Source of the DNA: Galeruca laticollis
Lineage: Eukaryota > Arthropoda > Insecta > Coleoptera > Chrysomelidae
Assembly (NCBI GenBank): GCA_963921935.1
Contig: OY998178.1
Coordinates: 51,080,951-51,144,950 of the forward strand
Direction of reading: 5' to 3'
Length of the DNA stretch: 64,000 bases
In this document: one piece after another, positions 33,698-44,809 of the stretch
Position numbering within the stretch: the first letter of the stretch is position 1
Layout: each line of letters starts with the position of its first letter
The notes under the pieces: generated by a model
Database searches by the model: none
Told to the model about the DNA's origin: nothing
What the model saw: the letters and a program-made list of their open reading frames with translations, nothing else
Made by a program: the position numbers and the translations under genes

Positions 33698-35343
33698 TTC
33701 GGCAAGTAGCAAGTAACGTCTGTTAGTCTAATTAAGATGGCTTCATGTTCAAGTTTTTCTCCAATTCCTTTTCAACGAGTTAGCAAAAGTGCATATTCTT
33801 TGCAGGAAAAAACACTAATTCTGAACGTTCATGATGCTCTTGTGCACCAAAACCCCACAAGTTCTGTTCGTGACATAATTACGAATTGTGCCAATATGAT
33901 AGGGGTATGAGAATCAACGATTTATAGATTTTTACGCGAGAGAAAATGCCGGAACCTCGGTGAACCTATTCCTCACCCGGGGAAGAACCCATTACAAATT
34001 GACGACGATGTCAAAAACAGTGTACGTAGAATAATGCATGGTATATATTTTTCAAAAGAAATACCAACATTGGACAAGATTGTGCAAGCCGCCCAGAATG
34101 ACTAAAACCTGCCACAACTATCAAGAACTGTATTTTGGAGAATTCTTCATGGAATGGTCTCTCGGTGGGATAAACAGAACAGAAATTTTTCTCTTGTTGA
34201 TAGGCCGGATATTGTCTGATAGAGACGAGAATGCGTAAGGTCAATACGAAAATATCGCAACGAATGTAAGAATATTTTCTATTTGGATGAAACCTGGCTA
34301 AATGAAGGATACGCCGTATCGAAAGTCTGGCAAGATAAAAATATACGGAATTCACGAGAACCTGTCATGAAGGGTTGGTCAACAGGATTAAGACTTCCAT
34401 CTGGAAAGGGACGCAGGCTTATTATAACCCATGTTGGCAGTGAAAACGGATTTCTGGATCAAGGATTATTGGAATTTCAATCTAATTCAACCAAAGACTA
34501 CCACGAAGAAATAACGGCTGACGTTTTTGAGGAATATTTCCAAAAAATGATCGAATATATTCTCCAGAATTCAGTTATTGTAATGGATAACGCCAGCTAT
34601 CATTCTCGATTAGTAGAGAAGTTTCATACAAGTTCATGGAAAAAAGCGGCGATAATTCAGTGGTTGCAGTGAAAAGCCTTAAATTTCAATGATACAATGG
34701 TGAAAAAGAATTTTTGCAAATTGGTAGATAGCGTAAGGCAGAGTTTAAAAAATTTGTAATCGATGAGATTGCAAAAAGTAGAGGTATTATTGTACATCGC
34801 TCACCCCCTTACCATTGTGAGCTGAACCCAATGGAGCTTATATGTGCACAAGTCAAAGGTTATGTTGCCAGGAACAACAAAACTTTTGAACTTCAAGAAG
34901 TGCGGCAATTTCTGATGGATTCATTGCTGAATGTGACTGCCGAAAACTGGCAAAGCGCCATAAAACATGTTATAGCTGAGGAGGGGAAAATGTGAGATCT
35001 TGACGACTTAATCGACGAAACTACAGAGACCGAACCGTTAATTATTAACTTAGAACAAGACGATTCTTCAGATTTTTTTTATGAAGAATTTAGTTAATAA
35101 TGCTGTATATATTATAGTTAAAGTAATGTTCACCTGCAATTATTTGTTATAATTTTTTTAACTTTGACAAGAATATGCGTGTATATAAATCTTAGTGCAC
35201 AATTACTTTGTATTTTCATTATAATATTAATTATAATAAACGTTAAGCAAAAATAATAAATAACCCTGTTCTAAGGCTATGGACCGTTTGGTTACCTGCG
35301 TATGCTTCCATTTGCATTTTATTACCTATTGTTATTTGCCGAA
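33698..35343 (+). mobile_element. IS630-like Tc1/mariner element, intronless
   Basis: The left end TTCGGCAAGTAGCAA follows a TA (33696-33697). The complement of the right end, TTCGGCAAATAACAA, precedes a TA (35344-35345). Thirteen of the first 15 bp match. The 1.65-kb element contains one transposase pseudogene. Confidence 0.75.
33737..35096 (+). pseudogene. IS630-like transposase, single exon, decayed
   Basis: A DDE transposase related to the one at 13.9 kb but without introns. From ATG 33737 one frame stays in register to 34672 and is interrupted by TGA 33908-33910, TAA 34103-34105, TGA-TAG 34217-34222 and TGA 34670-34672. A frameshift follows. The N-terminal helix-rich part has SVRDIITNCANMIG and STIYRFLRERKC. 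The catalytic residues lie in FYLDETW (near 34285), IVMDNASYHS (near 34590) and YHCELNPMELI (near 34825). It ends LIINLEQDDSSDFFYEEFS, an acidic tail of the same style as the 13.9-kb copy. Clearly inactive. Confidence 0.8.
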
Positions 35344-35345
35344 TA

Positions 35346-37970
35346 CCGGGTGGCCTAGTCACAATTTCTTTCTTCTCAGTCTAGATACATTGTAAAACAT
35401 AAATAAGAGATAACATTTTTGAAACACCCGACCTCCGTTTTCCGTTTATTATAGGCGCTCTGTGATATCAACTACTTTGAAACGAACTTTTGTTTTTTGG
35501 AAATATTTCACAAACTGTGAACAGTTAAGAAATTTAGCGAAATGATTCTTAAAGATGGCGAAATTTCCGGAACTACTCTGTCACTCCATTATTTTTAATT
35601 CTACTTTAACACTGTAAATAAGCCTCCGCGCTAAAAAGAGTACATCACATAAAACAACTGTTTTTCAAATATTAGTTTGAAGGTTTAAAAAAATTATGGT
35701 GTATTCTGAACACTTGAAATAATTCATTTCCGTCAGAAACAAATATTGAAATATTTTCCAATAAGCTAGGCGATTGTTAATTAACAAAATTGTACCGTAC
35801 CTGCTGCTTCATTGAAGACAACAAAAATGTTTAAATAATTGGCAAATAATGTTCAGCTTTGTGGAATATTTTTTATTGGCCTTCTTAAAAAGATCACGTC
35901 ATGAAAGTTGTAAAAAAATTGTTCTTAAATATTTGTTATCATATCATATCAACCGTTTTGTATTAGAGAAATATTTATTGAGTTGACTAAAAAACATTTT
36001 TCCGATTCTTGTTTATAAATTGTTAAATGTTGCGTAAATTATAAATGATTACCATAATTTAAATAAAGTGTTATTAATCCATTATATCAACTGTAGATGC
36101 CAGTAACCCAACAAACTATCCATTTCTAAATATAAATCAAGGAACGCGTTAAAATATAACTCATTTGATCAGAATAGATGAAATCACAGACTTGAGCTTG
36201 AATTATTATGCAATTTTTGTGAAGCTAAAGCTTAACTTCCACATATTCATTTTCAACTTCATAAGTTTCATGAAATATGATTTTATAAATACAGTAGCAT
36301 TTTCAACAATATTACTATTAATGAATAGCATACAAAATACAAACAAACTTAAGCGCGAAGTTATCAAAAACAAACAGAAGAAGCCAGAAACTAGTCTAAA
36401 GAAAACAAAGAATATCAAATTTAAACAAGGAATGACTTCGTCTAATTGAAAAACATTAACGATAATGTTAGACAAAATGGCGACAGCATAGATAAGAACC
36501 TAACAACAAACAGCTAAGACTCACAGTTGTAGGGCCAGGAAAGAAGGAGAAAAAGAATGATTTTATTTATACAATGAAAAAAGGGCCTTTCGAAATATTG
36601 TGCTGCTACTGAATAAAGTACATTATTCTGTGACATGATTTTTTGTTACCTATATATCAGAATGATTAAAAAATCACTGAAGTTATTATGTGTAATAATA
36701 ATTTAAGTTCATAAACATTCGACATGTAATATTGGTTAATTGCTTCTAATTATAATGATATTTGTTTTTTTTTGGTTGTATTCAGGCATCAAAACACAAG
36801 TTGTTTAGAAACCAGACAAAAAACGAATTTATTTCAATAATGAAGAATCAATAAACGATGTTTAATGGGATATTTGATATCTAAACCCACCTTTGACATT
36901 CAATTTACATTGTACGACTGTGTGACATTAAACTATAATTTATATGCATGAAACATTTAAATGCATCAAAAAAATGCTCGAACCAATTCTCTATGCAATT
37001 GATTATACCTCATTAGAATGTAATTAATCTTTTTATACGTATTAGAATGAGTATTCATACATGTAAATACCACTTTTGGAATTGTTGGTTCATTATTTTT
37101 TACATCCCTCTACAAATACCAGACCAATTCAAATTAATCATCTATATGATTAAAGCTAAGAGAAAGGTCAAAACAATCGATGGGTTGAAATATTTAATAA
37201 TTTCTATATTATTTATGAATATTCATAAAAATTCGGGCGTATACGAAGGTATTCAACATAAACTAATTTAATATCTAAAAATGGTATCCTTGAAACAGTT
37301 AATGAGTTACTAGAACATTTATTTGGTATGGAGTCAGTCTCAGATATTCAATTAATTAAATGTATGTTTTTTGTGATACTTTTGATTAGTTTTTACTGAT
37401 AATAAGGAAGAAAAAGCTTTTTTTATATGTCGAATTGCAATCCGTATAGAAACTACTTTGACAATTTGTTTTAAAAAAATTGGAGTATGGAGTCAATACG
37501 TCAATTATGACGTGTAGAAAGTTCTCAAGATTATAATTGAACTTGTTGCTTGCAAGGCTTTGATTTATGCACAATAGAGGGCGTGAGCTACTTATTTATT
37601 TTTTTCCAGATTTTCTTTATTGACATTTCAAATTATAATTTCAAAGTTCTAGTTCACAACGTGCTAAACGAGAAGTGGAATCTTTCATTTTGTGAATCAA
37701 TACTGGACTTGGAACTTGCGTCTAATATGAATGTTTTGGGAATACAAATGAAGACGATGTAGACAAAAGTTGGCAATCAAGTGTACATTAGAAAACAATA
37801 TTAAAATGTATATTCGGAATATTGTATATTCCACAGAATCAATCAGTTAGGTCCGTAAATTGTACCTATCGCTGCGGCTTATATTGTTTTAAAAGAAAAT
37901 TCGAATAAAAAAACCGACAAAAATGTGGATCCAATTGGCGTGAAATTTTAAATAACTCGAACCTAAAAAT
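35346..37970. other. Non-coding spacer
   Basis: AT-rich; short frames only. No recognisable gene or repeat. Confidence 0.4.
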
Positions 37971-37976
37971 TATTAT

Positions 37977-38060
37977 TGTTTTTAAATGAAACTCACGGTC
38001 TCTAGTTAATTTTACAATATTGTGGAATTAACTAGAGACCGTGAGTTTCATTTAAAAACA
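37977..38060. repeat. 84-bp palindrome with 42-bp arms, no loop
   Basis: The left arm starts TGTTTTTAAATGAAACTCAC and the right arm ends with its complement. The centre is ACAATATTGT at 38014-38023. Only two mismatched pairs were seen. The flank to 38110 continues the homology with 10505-10605, which holds a single arm. Confidence 0.85.
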
Positions 38061-38110
38061 CTAATATGAGCACATTCCAAGAAGTAAGGGTCGAGACAGT
38101 TAATTTCACT

Positions 38111-38429
38111 GAAAATTATTGTTTATAATAATGTTTTCAAAACCGTTCAGAAGTCTTCGAATTAATTTTGAACATTATTCGATCAACAATAAATATAAAT
38201 GATACTAACATGAGGAAAATCTTACCTGTTACCACAATATTGGCGATAATTTTACGGTTTTAGCAACTGGAGATTCATACAAAAGTTTAATATATCTTGT
38301 CAGAGTTTCATCTGTCTCAATTCATGTAATAGATCCTGAAGTTTGTGCATCCTTGTGCCATTTGTCTTACACTCTGCTCCAGTTACTTTTCAGAGATTAA
38401 TTGACCAGAGCTAGATGAAGTTGCATTTG
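38111..38429. other. Non-coding spacer
   Basis: No gene recognised. Confidence 0.4.
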
Positions 38430-38645
38430 AATATTTGGATGATATGACATGATACCATTGCTCATGGCGAAACATTTGAGGAGTATTTGAAAAATTTAAA
38501 AGAAGTGTTCAGAAGACTACAAGCAGCAAACAAATCCGGAAAAATATCAGTTTTATTTATCTTCTATGAAATACCTTGGATACGTGGTTACCAGAGATGG
38601 TATTTGTACCGATCCGGATAAAGTGGAAGAAATCGTAAAATTTGT
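38430..38645 (+). pseudogene. Ty3/gypsy-type reverse transcriptase scrap
   Basis: The plus strand, with frame changes, reads YLDDM (catalytic YLDD), then HGETFEEYLKNLKEVFRRLQ. Near the end it reads MKYLGYVVTRDGICTDPDKV, the classic palm and thumb sequence of LTR-retrotransposon RT. A TGA and a frameshift break it. Only about 70 residues remain; no LTRs, protease or integrase were seen nearby. Confidence 0.75.
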
Positions 38646-38649
38646 GCTT

Positions 38650-40015
38650 TATGGAGTGTCTTCTTCTTCTCATTTCCTTTTCATGTGTCAGATAGGGATT
38701 CTGGTCTCTCTCGTTGTTACAATATTTTCTACTGTCTTCTGACTTCTGCAATTTTTTAAGAATTTCTCAACGAAGTGCACTATTATTTGTTTTAATGTTT
38801 GGTGTTTACGTATGAAGTCTGCTGCTTATTTTTTCAGTTGGATTAAATTGATCTAGATTGGTTTTTAAGAGACAAAACTGTTGTAACCGGTAATGTCTAC
38901 CTACTGAATTTGAGATCTAGTTGTTTGCAGTTGATTCATACGTGTTCTCTCCACGTGAGATCATCATATTGTAATTTACTTCAAATAATTTTTATCCAAT
39001 TGCCGATTTTTGTTTCTTTTTAATTCAGTCTGGAGGATCTCTAAGGATCATCTAAGATTTGAGTAATATTACAGTGCAGTCTGCAAAAGTAACAGTCACT
39101 GATTCTTAATATGATATACAAAATTGTTCTAAGGATATCACTTCATGCTTTATTAATATTATAACATTTTTTGTGGAATCTATTCGTATGTGTTTCAGTT
39201 GGCATTATTTGCTTCTATATTTTAATAATTTCACTTTTTAGACTAAAATTCTGATAACTTGTATATTACGATCTTATTATGGTTGTTTATTGGCCGCTTT
39301 TTATATGAATATTCTAATAATCGCTAATTTATACAAAAATTCAACATTAACAGATTTTTTTGTCACCTTAACATTTTTATTTATCCATGACTTTTCTTTT
39401 AATTGATACAACTGGACAAATCTTAAGAAATACTACCTGGTACTCGGATTATTATAAAACCAAATACCTGCCAATTATTACAAAATAACTTCGAGGCAGT
39501 TCATATTGAATAAGAATTAAACACATTTTTCATCCCATAATGTTCATGTCGACGCGTTTTTATTAGATACATCATAATAAGACGGCACCAAAAATGGAAA
39601 TAACAGCTTAACATTTTTTAATTATTTTCTATAATCCTTGTTCAAATCGTTCCGGACAAAAGTACCGTGATTAAAAGCTATGTCCGTCTCTAAATTACAT
39701 TCAAATTAATAAGCCGCATTTTTGTTACCTCATTAAAACAGGATAATTAGAGAAGTATTAAACATACTAATGAGATTTTAGATATGAACAGAATCGATTG
39801 TAGAAATCTTCGTAGATTTGGATCATTTTGTGAAAATATTTGATAAAATAGAATTTATTTTGTATAATCTCGAAATGAATTTTGAGTTGCTACAAAAGAA
39901 TTTTGGCATACATTTCCATTGCTGAAAAAATATAGATATCAATCAAACTTTCCTATGGCAGTTTTTAGAAGAAAAATCTAAGGTCGTGGGAAAATATTAG
40001 TGAAAACAAATACAA
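38650..40015. other. Non-coding spacer
   Basis: AT-rich; nothing recognised. Confidence 0.4.
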
Positions 40016-40019
40016 AAAT

Positions 40020-40310
40020 GAGGAAGATAAACTGTTGAAGTTTGGTGTGGTGTTTTTAGAAAACCAATTATTGAACTTGTACATTACGATTATACCACAA
40101 CTGAAGTCGCCTATCTGGAAATACTTATAACAGAAGCAGAAAATATTTTACAGATTTTTCCGGAATTCGAACTTGATATTATTTGATGTCGGATGGAGCA
40201 CCTCCGTATGGAATCATTTAATCAATGTATTCTCAATACGGATAGGGAATATAGTGCAAGAGTTCTAGAAACGCTTAAAGAACATAATCCTTTTCAACGC
40301 AAATAATTTG
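40020..40310 (+). pseudogene. Mariner-like transposase scrap
   Basis: The plus strand reads VEVWCGVFRKPIIELVHYDY, followed by TTTEVAYLEILITEAENIL and, after a frame change, MSDGAPPYGII. The order (VWCGV block, short linker, DGAPPH-type block with the second Asp) is that of mariner/DD41D-type transposases. N- and C-terminal parts are missing and several stops are present. Confidence 0.5.
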
Positions 40311-42736
40311 TATCAATTTTTTCGGAGCCAGTGGCACAAGCGTGTATTAACTGCGATTTATGTGATGAAAGTTACCGAATCAAAATAAAGGGCGATAGTA
40401 TATAAATATAAAATGTAACTGCATAGAAAGAGTAACAAAACTTTCTCAAATAATAAATATCAATAATACAAAAATTCATCATGCAGTTATTTTATAGAAT
40501 AATATGCTCTAACAAATAATTAGCAGAAATCAAATACTGCTTTAAATGCGAACTATCGCCATATCCCTTGTCTCTTTTGAAATGCGACAATTAAGGTCAA
40601 AAGAATCTTTTACTTAAGGAATTTGATAATGTCGAACAACCTAATTTTATTCGACAATCAGGATGAGAACCCGACGTAGATGGAGGATTATTCTTACACA
40701 ACGTTCTATGCCGAAGCCCGCTACTTTTCAGATAATTTGCTATCAGTACATACATGATGCAAAGCATGCACATGGTAATTGATGTGTACTGGTTTTTGAT
40801 GGGTACGATTCAACATATTTATCGACTAGAGAAAGAACACAAAATTTGAGCTCACAAAATGTAATCGTGGTATTATAAAAATTAGAGAACCCAATTATAA
40901 CACCACTAGAGGAATTTTTTAGTAAAAGACGTAACATAAACTGATCATTTCTTCAAACAGAAGGCATCAAAGTGACTAAAGCTGAAAGAGATGCAGACTA
41001 TTTAATAGTTAGGACTGCAGTGTATTGAAATGATATGATATAGAATAATGAAGAACAAAATAATCATAATTTAGATAGATATAGCAAACGAAATTAATAA
41101 TAAAATTCATTAAATCGAACATAAGAATTAGCTATATAACGAAATTCAAATTAAAAAGGTAAATTATTATTAAAATTTATAATTTTATTAAAATAGATGA
41201 CCAACCAGGTAGGTACAATGTAATGCAGATTTACCTGAATATATTTAAAATATCTGTGATCAAATAATGATTTTTATAACCAGTCCAGTGAAATTCTTGG
41301 TAACATAATTCCATATAAGTTGATAATCTAGAAAAAAAAACATTAATTAGTAATTGGTACAATTAATAATAATTATATAAAAAGTATAAATTATTGCTTG
41401 ATAAATGAAGTAAAAAAATCGTTGAATAGTTGACAAGATGACACTTCGGTCAGAGAATAATATTAGATATATCACCAACAAGGGCACAGAATTCATGTAT
41501 AGAAACATGGAACACTTTGTTACAGAAATTGCTGATTTTAGTGGTAGAGGATAATGTTTAAATTATATTCAATTTTCAAAAATAAAAATTTGAAGTAGTT
41601 TATATAAAATGAGTAATACTATAGCTGTATAGAATTTTTAAGAAAGGGTTACTTATTAGGAAATCATAGTTTAGATTGTATAGTTTTTTATTTCACATAA
41701 AATGTAAAGGACGTTAATAAATGCAAAGTATGATTATAACAACAAAATATTAATCTTGAGAAGTGTTGTAGAGATAGTCAAAATGGAAAGACTCATTATT
41801 TATACTAAAAAGACTTGAAACTTGGAGAAAAATTCAAGTTTTATATATTCTAGAAAAAATCAAGGTATCTTTGAGAATGCATAGCGATGCAAATTTATTT
41901 GGAAAAATTAGTTAATTGGTTCGAAATCATAGAAGAGTAAAGAAATTATTGTGAAGAACTACTGAAAATGTATACAAATTGATAAGCAATTCTAACAACT
42001 AATATAAATTTAGGATAACCAACGAAAATAAATTATAAAATACATACCTGAAAGTTAGTTTTGGCTGTAGTATCCTGATTATGGTATTGGTGGTGCAGTT
42101 CATGAAAATTTGATTGTTGGAGATAGTTTCGGGAGTCTAGAATTGTGGAATTTCGATTCGGTAGTGCAAACGTTCGTGAAATTCTTTATTGGTACCAATA
42201 AATCGGGAGTACTCTTTCAGATGCACATCTTATAATGAGAAAAAGGATAAATTTCTGAATTTTTATCCATATAAAGAAATAAAGAAATTCTATTTTATAA
42301 ACTCACCTCAAATGAAAATTTAAACTTAATTCAGACATCTGAATTAGAGGTTATGTTTATATTCATGTAAATAATAGATTTTGTGAATACATCAGTGTAA
42401 GCACTTTTTGTTTCTTATGTAACTCTTTCGGATAGTATAATATTGTTATTAAATTGCTCAAATAACAATTAATTATTTTATTTAACATCAAAAAGCTTTA
42501 TCAAATATTATATGATCAATATTCTTCACGACTGAATATATTATGCCAACGTATGTGTGTGAAAACAAGAAGAATTGCATAGGCCTATCAAGAATTGATT
42601 ATTTTATTTCCAAAACAAAATTTAAATCATAACAAATTAAAATTTATTTTGTGTGTTAATAATAATTGGATTTAGCAATAGATATAGCTAATTAATTTTG
42701 AATATAATTGGCGACGTATCCCAGTAAGAAAGTAAA
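40311..42736. other. Non-coding spacer
   Basis: Very AT-rich; no recognisable gene or repeat. Confidence 0.4.
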
Positions 42737-42738
42737 TA

Positions 42739-42768
42739 CAGTATCCGCCAAAATAAACAGTACCGAAA
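42739..42768 (+). repeat. Terminal inverted repeat of DD41D element (low-coordinate end)
   Basis: Thirty bp pairing with 44023-44052, with two mismatches. Confidence 0.92.
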
Positions 42769-42788
42769 ATAAAAATAAAAATTAATGT

Positions 42789-43946
42789 TTAATTTCTGTA
42801 ATGTAAGTGTTCAAAATGTTCACCATTTCGACGCAAACAAGCTTCATATCGATTGTGTAAGTCAATAAACATATTTATAAAAAGTGGTTGATGTAACTGC
42901 CGAAAAATATTTTGTATTCTTTCCCGTAGTTCGGCAATATTCGCCGGCGGATTTTCCGAGTGAAATATTTTGTCCTTCATTATGCCCCAAATGTATGCGT
43001 CATGTGGCGTCAGATCAGGTGAATGAGAAGGATATTCGAAGTCTGTTCCCCGAGAAATTATTCTATTATCGAAATGCTGCCGGAGTAAGTCTAAGGTGCG
43101 CACAGCTGTATGGCTCGTTGCACCATCTTGTTGGAACCATTGTGTGCGAAACTGTAGATTTCGTGCACGGCAAAAGTTATTTAGATCTCTCAGAAAAGGT
43201 ATAATAATTTTCTCTCTATAACGCTCTTGGTTGACAGTAAGTGAATTCTGATTATCATCTTCAACGAAATAAGGACCAATCATTACATGATCAGATACCG
43301 CGCACCAAACGGTAACTCGAAGACTGTGGAGTGGTTTCTCTACAATGACATCAGGACGTTCAAATCCAAGGAACCTAGTTGTTTGTCGATTAATATAGCC
43401 GCTAAGATGAACGTGACTCTCGTCTGAAAACCATATGTTTTTCAAAAATTCGGGATCTTCGTAAATTAAACTCAGCATGCGACCACAGTAAATTTCTCTT
43501 GCACGTTTGTCCGCAGCATTTAGTCGTTGTCCAACTTGAATACGGCATGGATAACCACCAATTGATCTGAACATGCGACGTAAAGACGTTTCACTAATGT
43601 TGAGTTTACATGCAGTTCTTACAAGACTTCTTTGAGGTGATTGCACAACTTGGTTAAAAACACGTCCTTCATTTTCGTTAGTGCATACTGTTTTTCGACG
43701 ACCTGAAGAACCTTTACGTTGACACAATACACTACCAGTGCGACGAAATTTTTCAACAACAGCTAACATCACACTTTTACTAGGAGCTGCTTTATTAAAT
43801 TTTTGTTTATATTTTATTGACACCTGTTCTAAGCTTGGACCATCATTACGTCCTTTTCCGTATGAACGAAAATAATGCTCTACCAAAAAAACTTTTTCTT
43901 CCGTTGTTAGAACCATTTTTAAATCAAATTTAACTGCAGCGTACAA
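42789..43946 (-). CDS. DD41D mariner transposase, intact
   Basis: A cut-and-paste transposase of the Tc1/mariner superfamily. The 385-codon frame is uninterrupted. An alternative start 10 codons in (MVLTTEEK, ATG at 43916) is likely the true one. Residues 11-150 hold two helix-turn-helix units, with GRRKTVCT between them. The catalytic core shows IWFSDESHVHLSG near residue 175 (first Asp), WFQQDGATSHTA near 275 (second Asp) and PSHSPDLTPHDAYIWGIMKD (third Asp). Forty-one residues separate the second and third, which defines DD41D, known from rosa elements of tephritid flies. Unlike every other transposase in the window it has no stop or frameshift, so it may be functional or very recently arrived. 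Confidence 0.92.
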   Translation of the reverse strand: MYAAVKFDLKMVLTTEEKVFLVEHYFRSYGKGRNDGPSLEQVSIKYKQKFNKAAPSKSVMLAVVEKFRRTGSVLCQRKGSSGRRKTVCTNENEGRVFNQVVQSPQRSLVRTACKLNISETSLRRMFRSIGGYPCRIQVGQRLNAADKRAREIYCGRMLSLIYEDPEFLKNIWFSDESHVHLSGYINRQTTRFLGFERPDVIVEKPLHSLRVTVWCAVSDHVMIGPYFVEDDNQNSLTVNQERYREKIIIPFLRDLNNFCRARNLQFRTQWFQQDGATSHTAVRTLDLLRQHFDNRIISRGTDFEYPSHSPDLTPHDAYIWGIMKDKIFHSENPPANIAELRERIQNIFRQLHQPLFINMFIDLHNRYEACLRRNGEHFEHLHYRN

Positions 43947-44022
43947 TTAATATATCAACTAATGACAATTGAGTCAAATATGAAAAATCCATATTACATA
44001 AACAACTCCACAGCACTCTCTG

Positions 44023-44052
44023 TTTCGGTACTGTTTATTCTGGCGGATACCG
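44023..44052 (-). repeat. Terminal inverted repeat of DD41D element (high-coordinate end)
   Basis: Partner of 42739-42768; TA follows at 44053-44054. Confidence 0.92.
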
Positions 44053-44086
44053 TATATATATATATAAAAAAAGAAAGAAAAAAGTT

Positions 44087-44120
44087 ATCCTATATATATA
44101 TATATACATATATGTATATG

Positions 44121-44154
<34 letters not shown>
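44087..44154. repeat. (TA)n-rich microsatellite
   Basis: Interrupted TA dinucleotide runs. Confidence 0.9.
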
Positions 44155-44158
<4 letters not shown>

Positions 44159-44192
44159 TTCATCCAATAATTACAATTAAGCCGACTTACTA

Positions 44193-44231
44193 GAGTTCTC
44201 TACTTACACATCATGTGTAAGTAGAGAACTC
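44193..44231. repeat. Perfect palindrome, 19-bp arms, 1-nt loop
   Basis: GAGTTCTCTACTTACACAT, C, then the exact complement. Weaker pairing continues outward to about 44180-44245 (GCCGAC / GTCGCC side). Confidence 0.85.
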
Positions 44232-44245
44232 AAGTACGTCGCCTA

Positions 44246-44779
44246 ATCGAATATTGATTAGTTCTGCATACACAGAGTGTTTATTTCGAAGCGATTTCGA
44301 TATAAAAATGGGCATAAATAACCTATATAATTTGGAATAACTCCATGTTGAAATAACGTGGATTATAGGTGAAACCTAAATATGAGGAAATATACATATT
44401 TAAAAATGGTATGTTTGCCCTGTGACGCAATTATGAGCCACCCTATAAGAATCAACATATTTCCAGGTAAGGGCCACCCTATAAGAATCGACATATTTCC
44501 AGGTAATGTCGTACCCAACAATTTCTGTTGATAACTTTTTTGGAGAATTTCCATAATAACGGAGTTGTCGACACTAAAATGCATACAATATATATACCAA
44601 TATAATAAAGAATCATAAACAAAAAAGCAATAAATTAAACAAAAAAAGCTTCACACAAATTAATATATGTAGGTATTTGAGAAAAATCTAGAGAATTTAT
44701 AAAACAAATAAAGATCTTATCATTACTAGAGCCGACAAATCAAACTAAACGGTAATAATGGGATAACAACATTATTATT
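44246..44779. other. Spacer with a 36-bp tandem doublet
   Basis: At 44437-44506 a unit starting GCCACCCTATAAGAATC occurs twice with a 36-bp period and one base change. Otherwise no gene recognised. Confidence 0.5.
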
Positions 44780-44809
44780 CCAAAATGAAAGAGTTCGTGT
44801 TAATGAAAT

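Larger units (their letters stand above)
42739..44052 (-). mobile_element. DD41D (rosa-like) mariner element, complete
   Basis: The ends are CAGTATCCGCCAAAATAAAC at 42739 and, on the complement, CGGTATCCGCCAGAATAAAC from 44052. Similarity extends over 30 bp with two mismatches, and each end is flanked by TA. Length is 1314 bp with one intact transposase gene. Its right side abuts a (TA)n tract. Confidence 0.93.
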
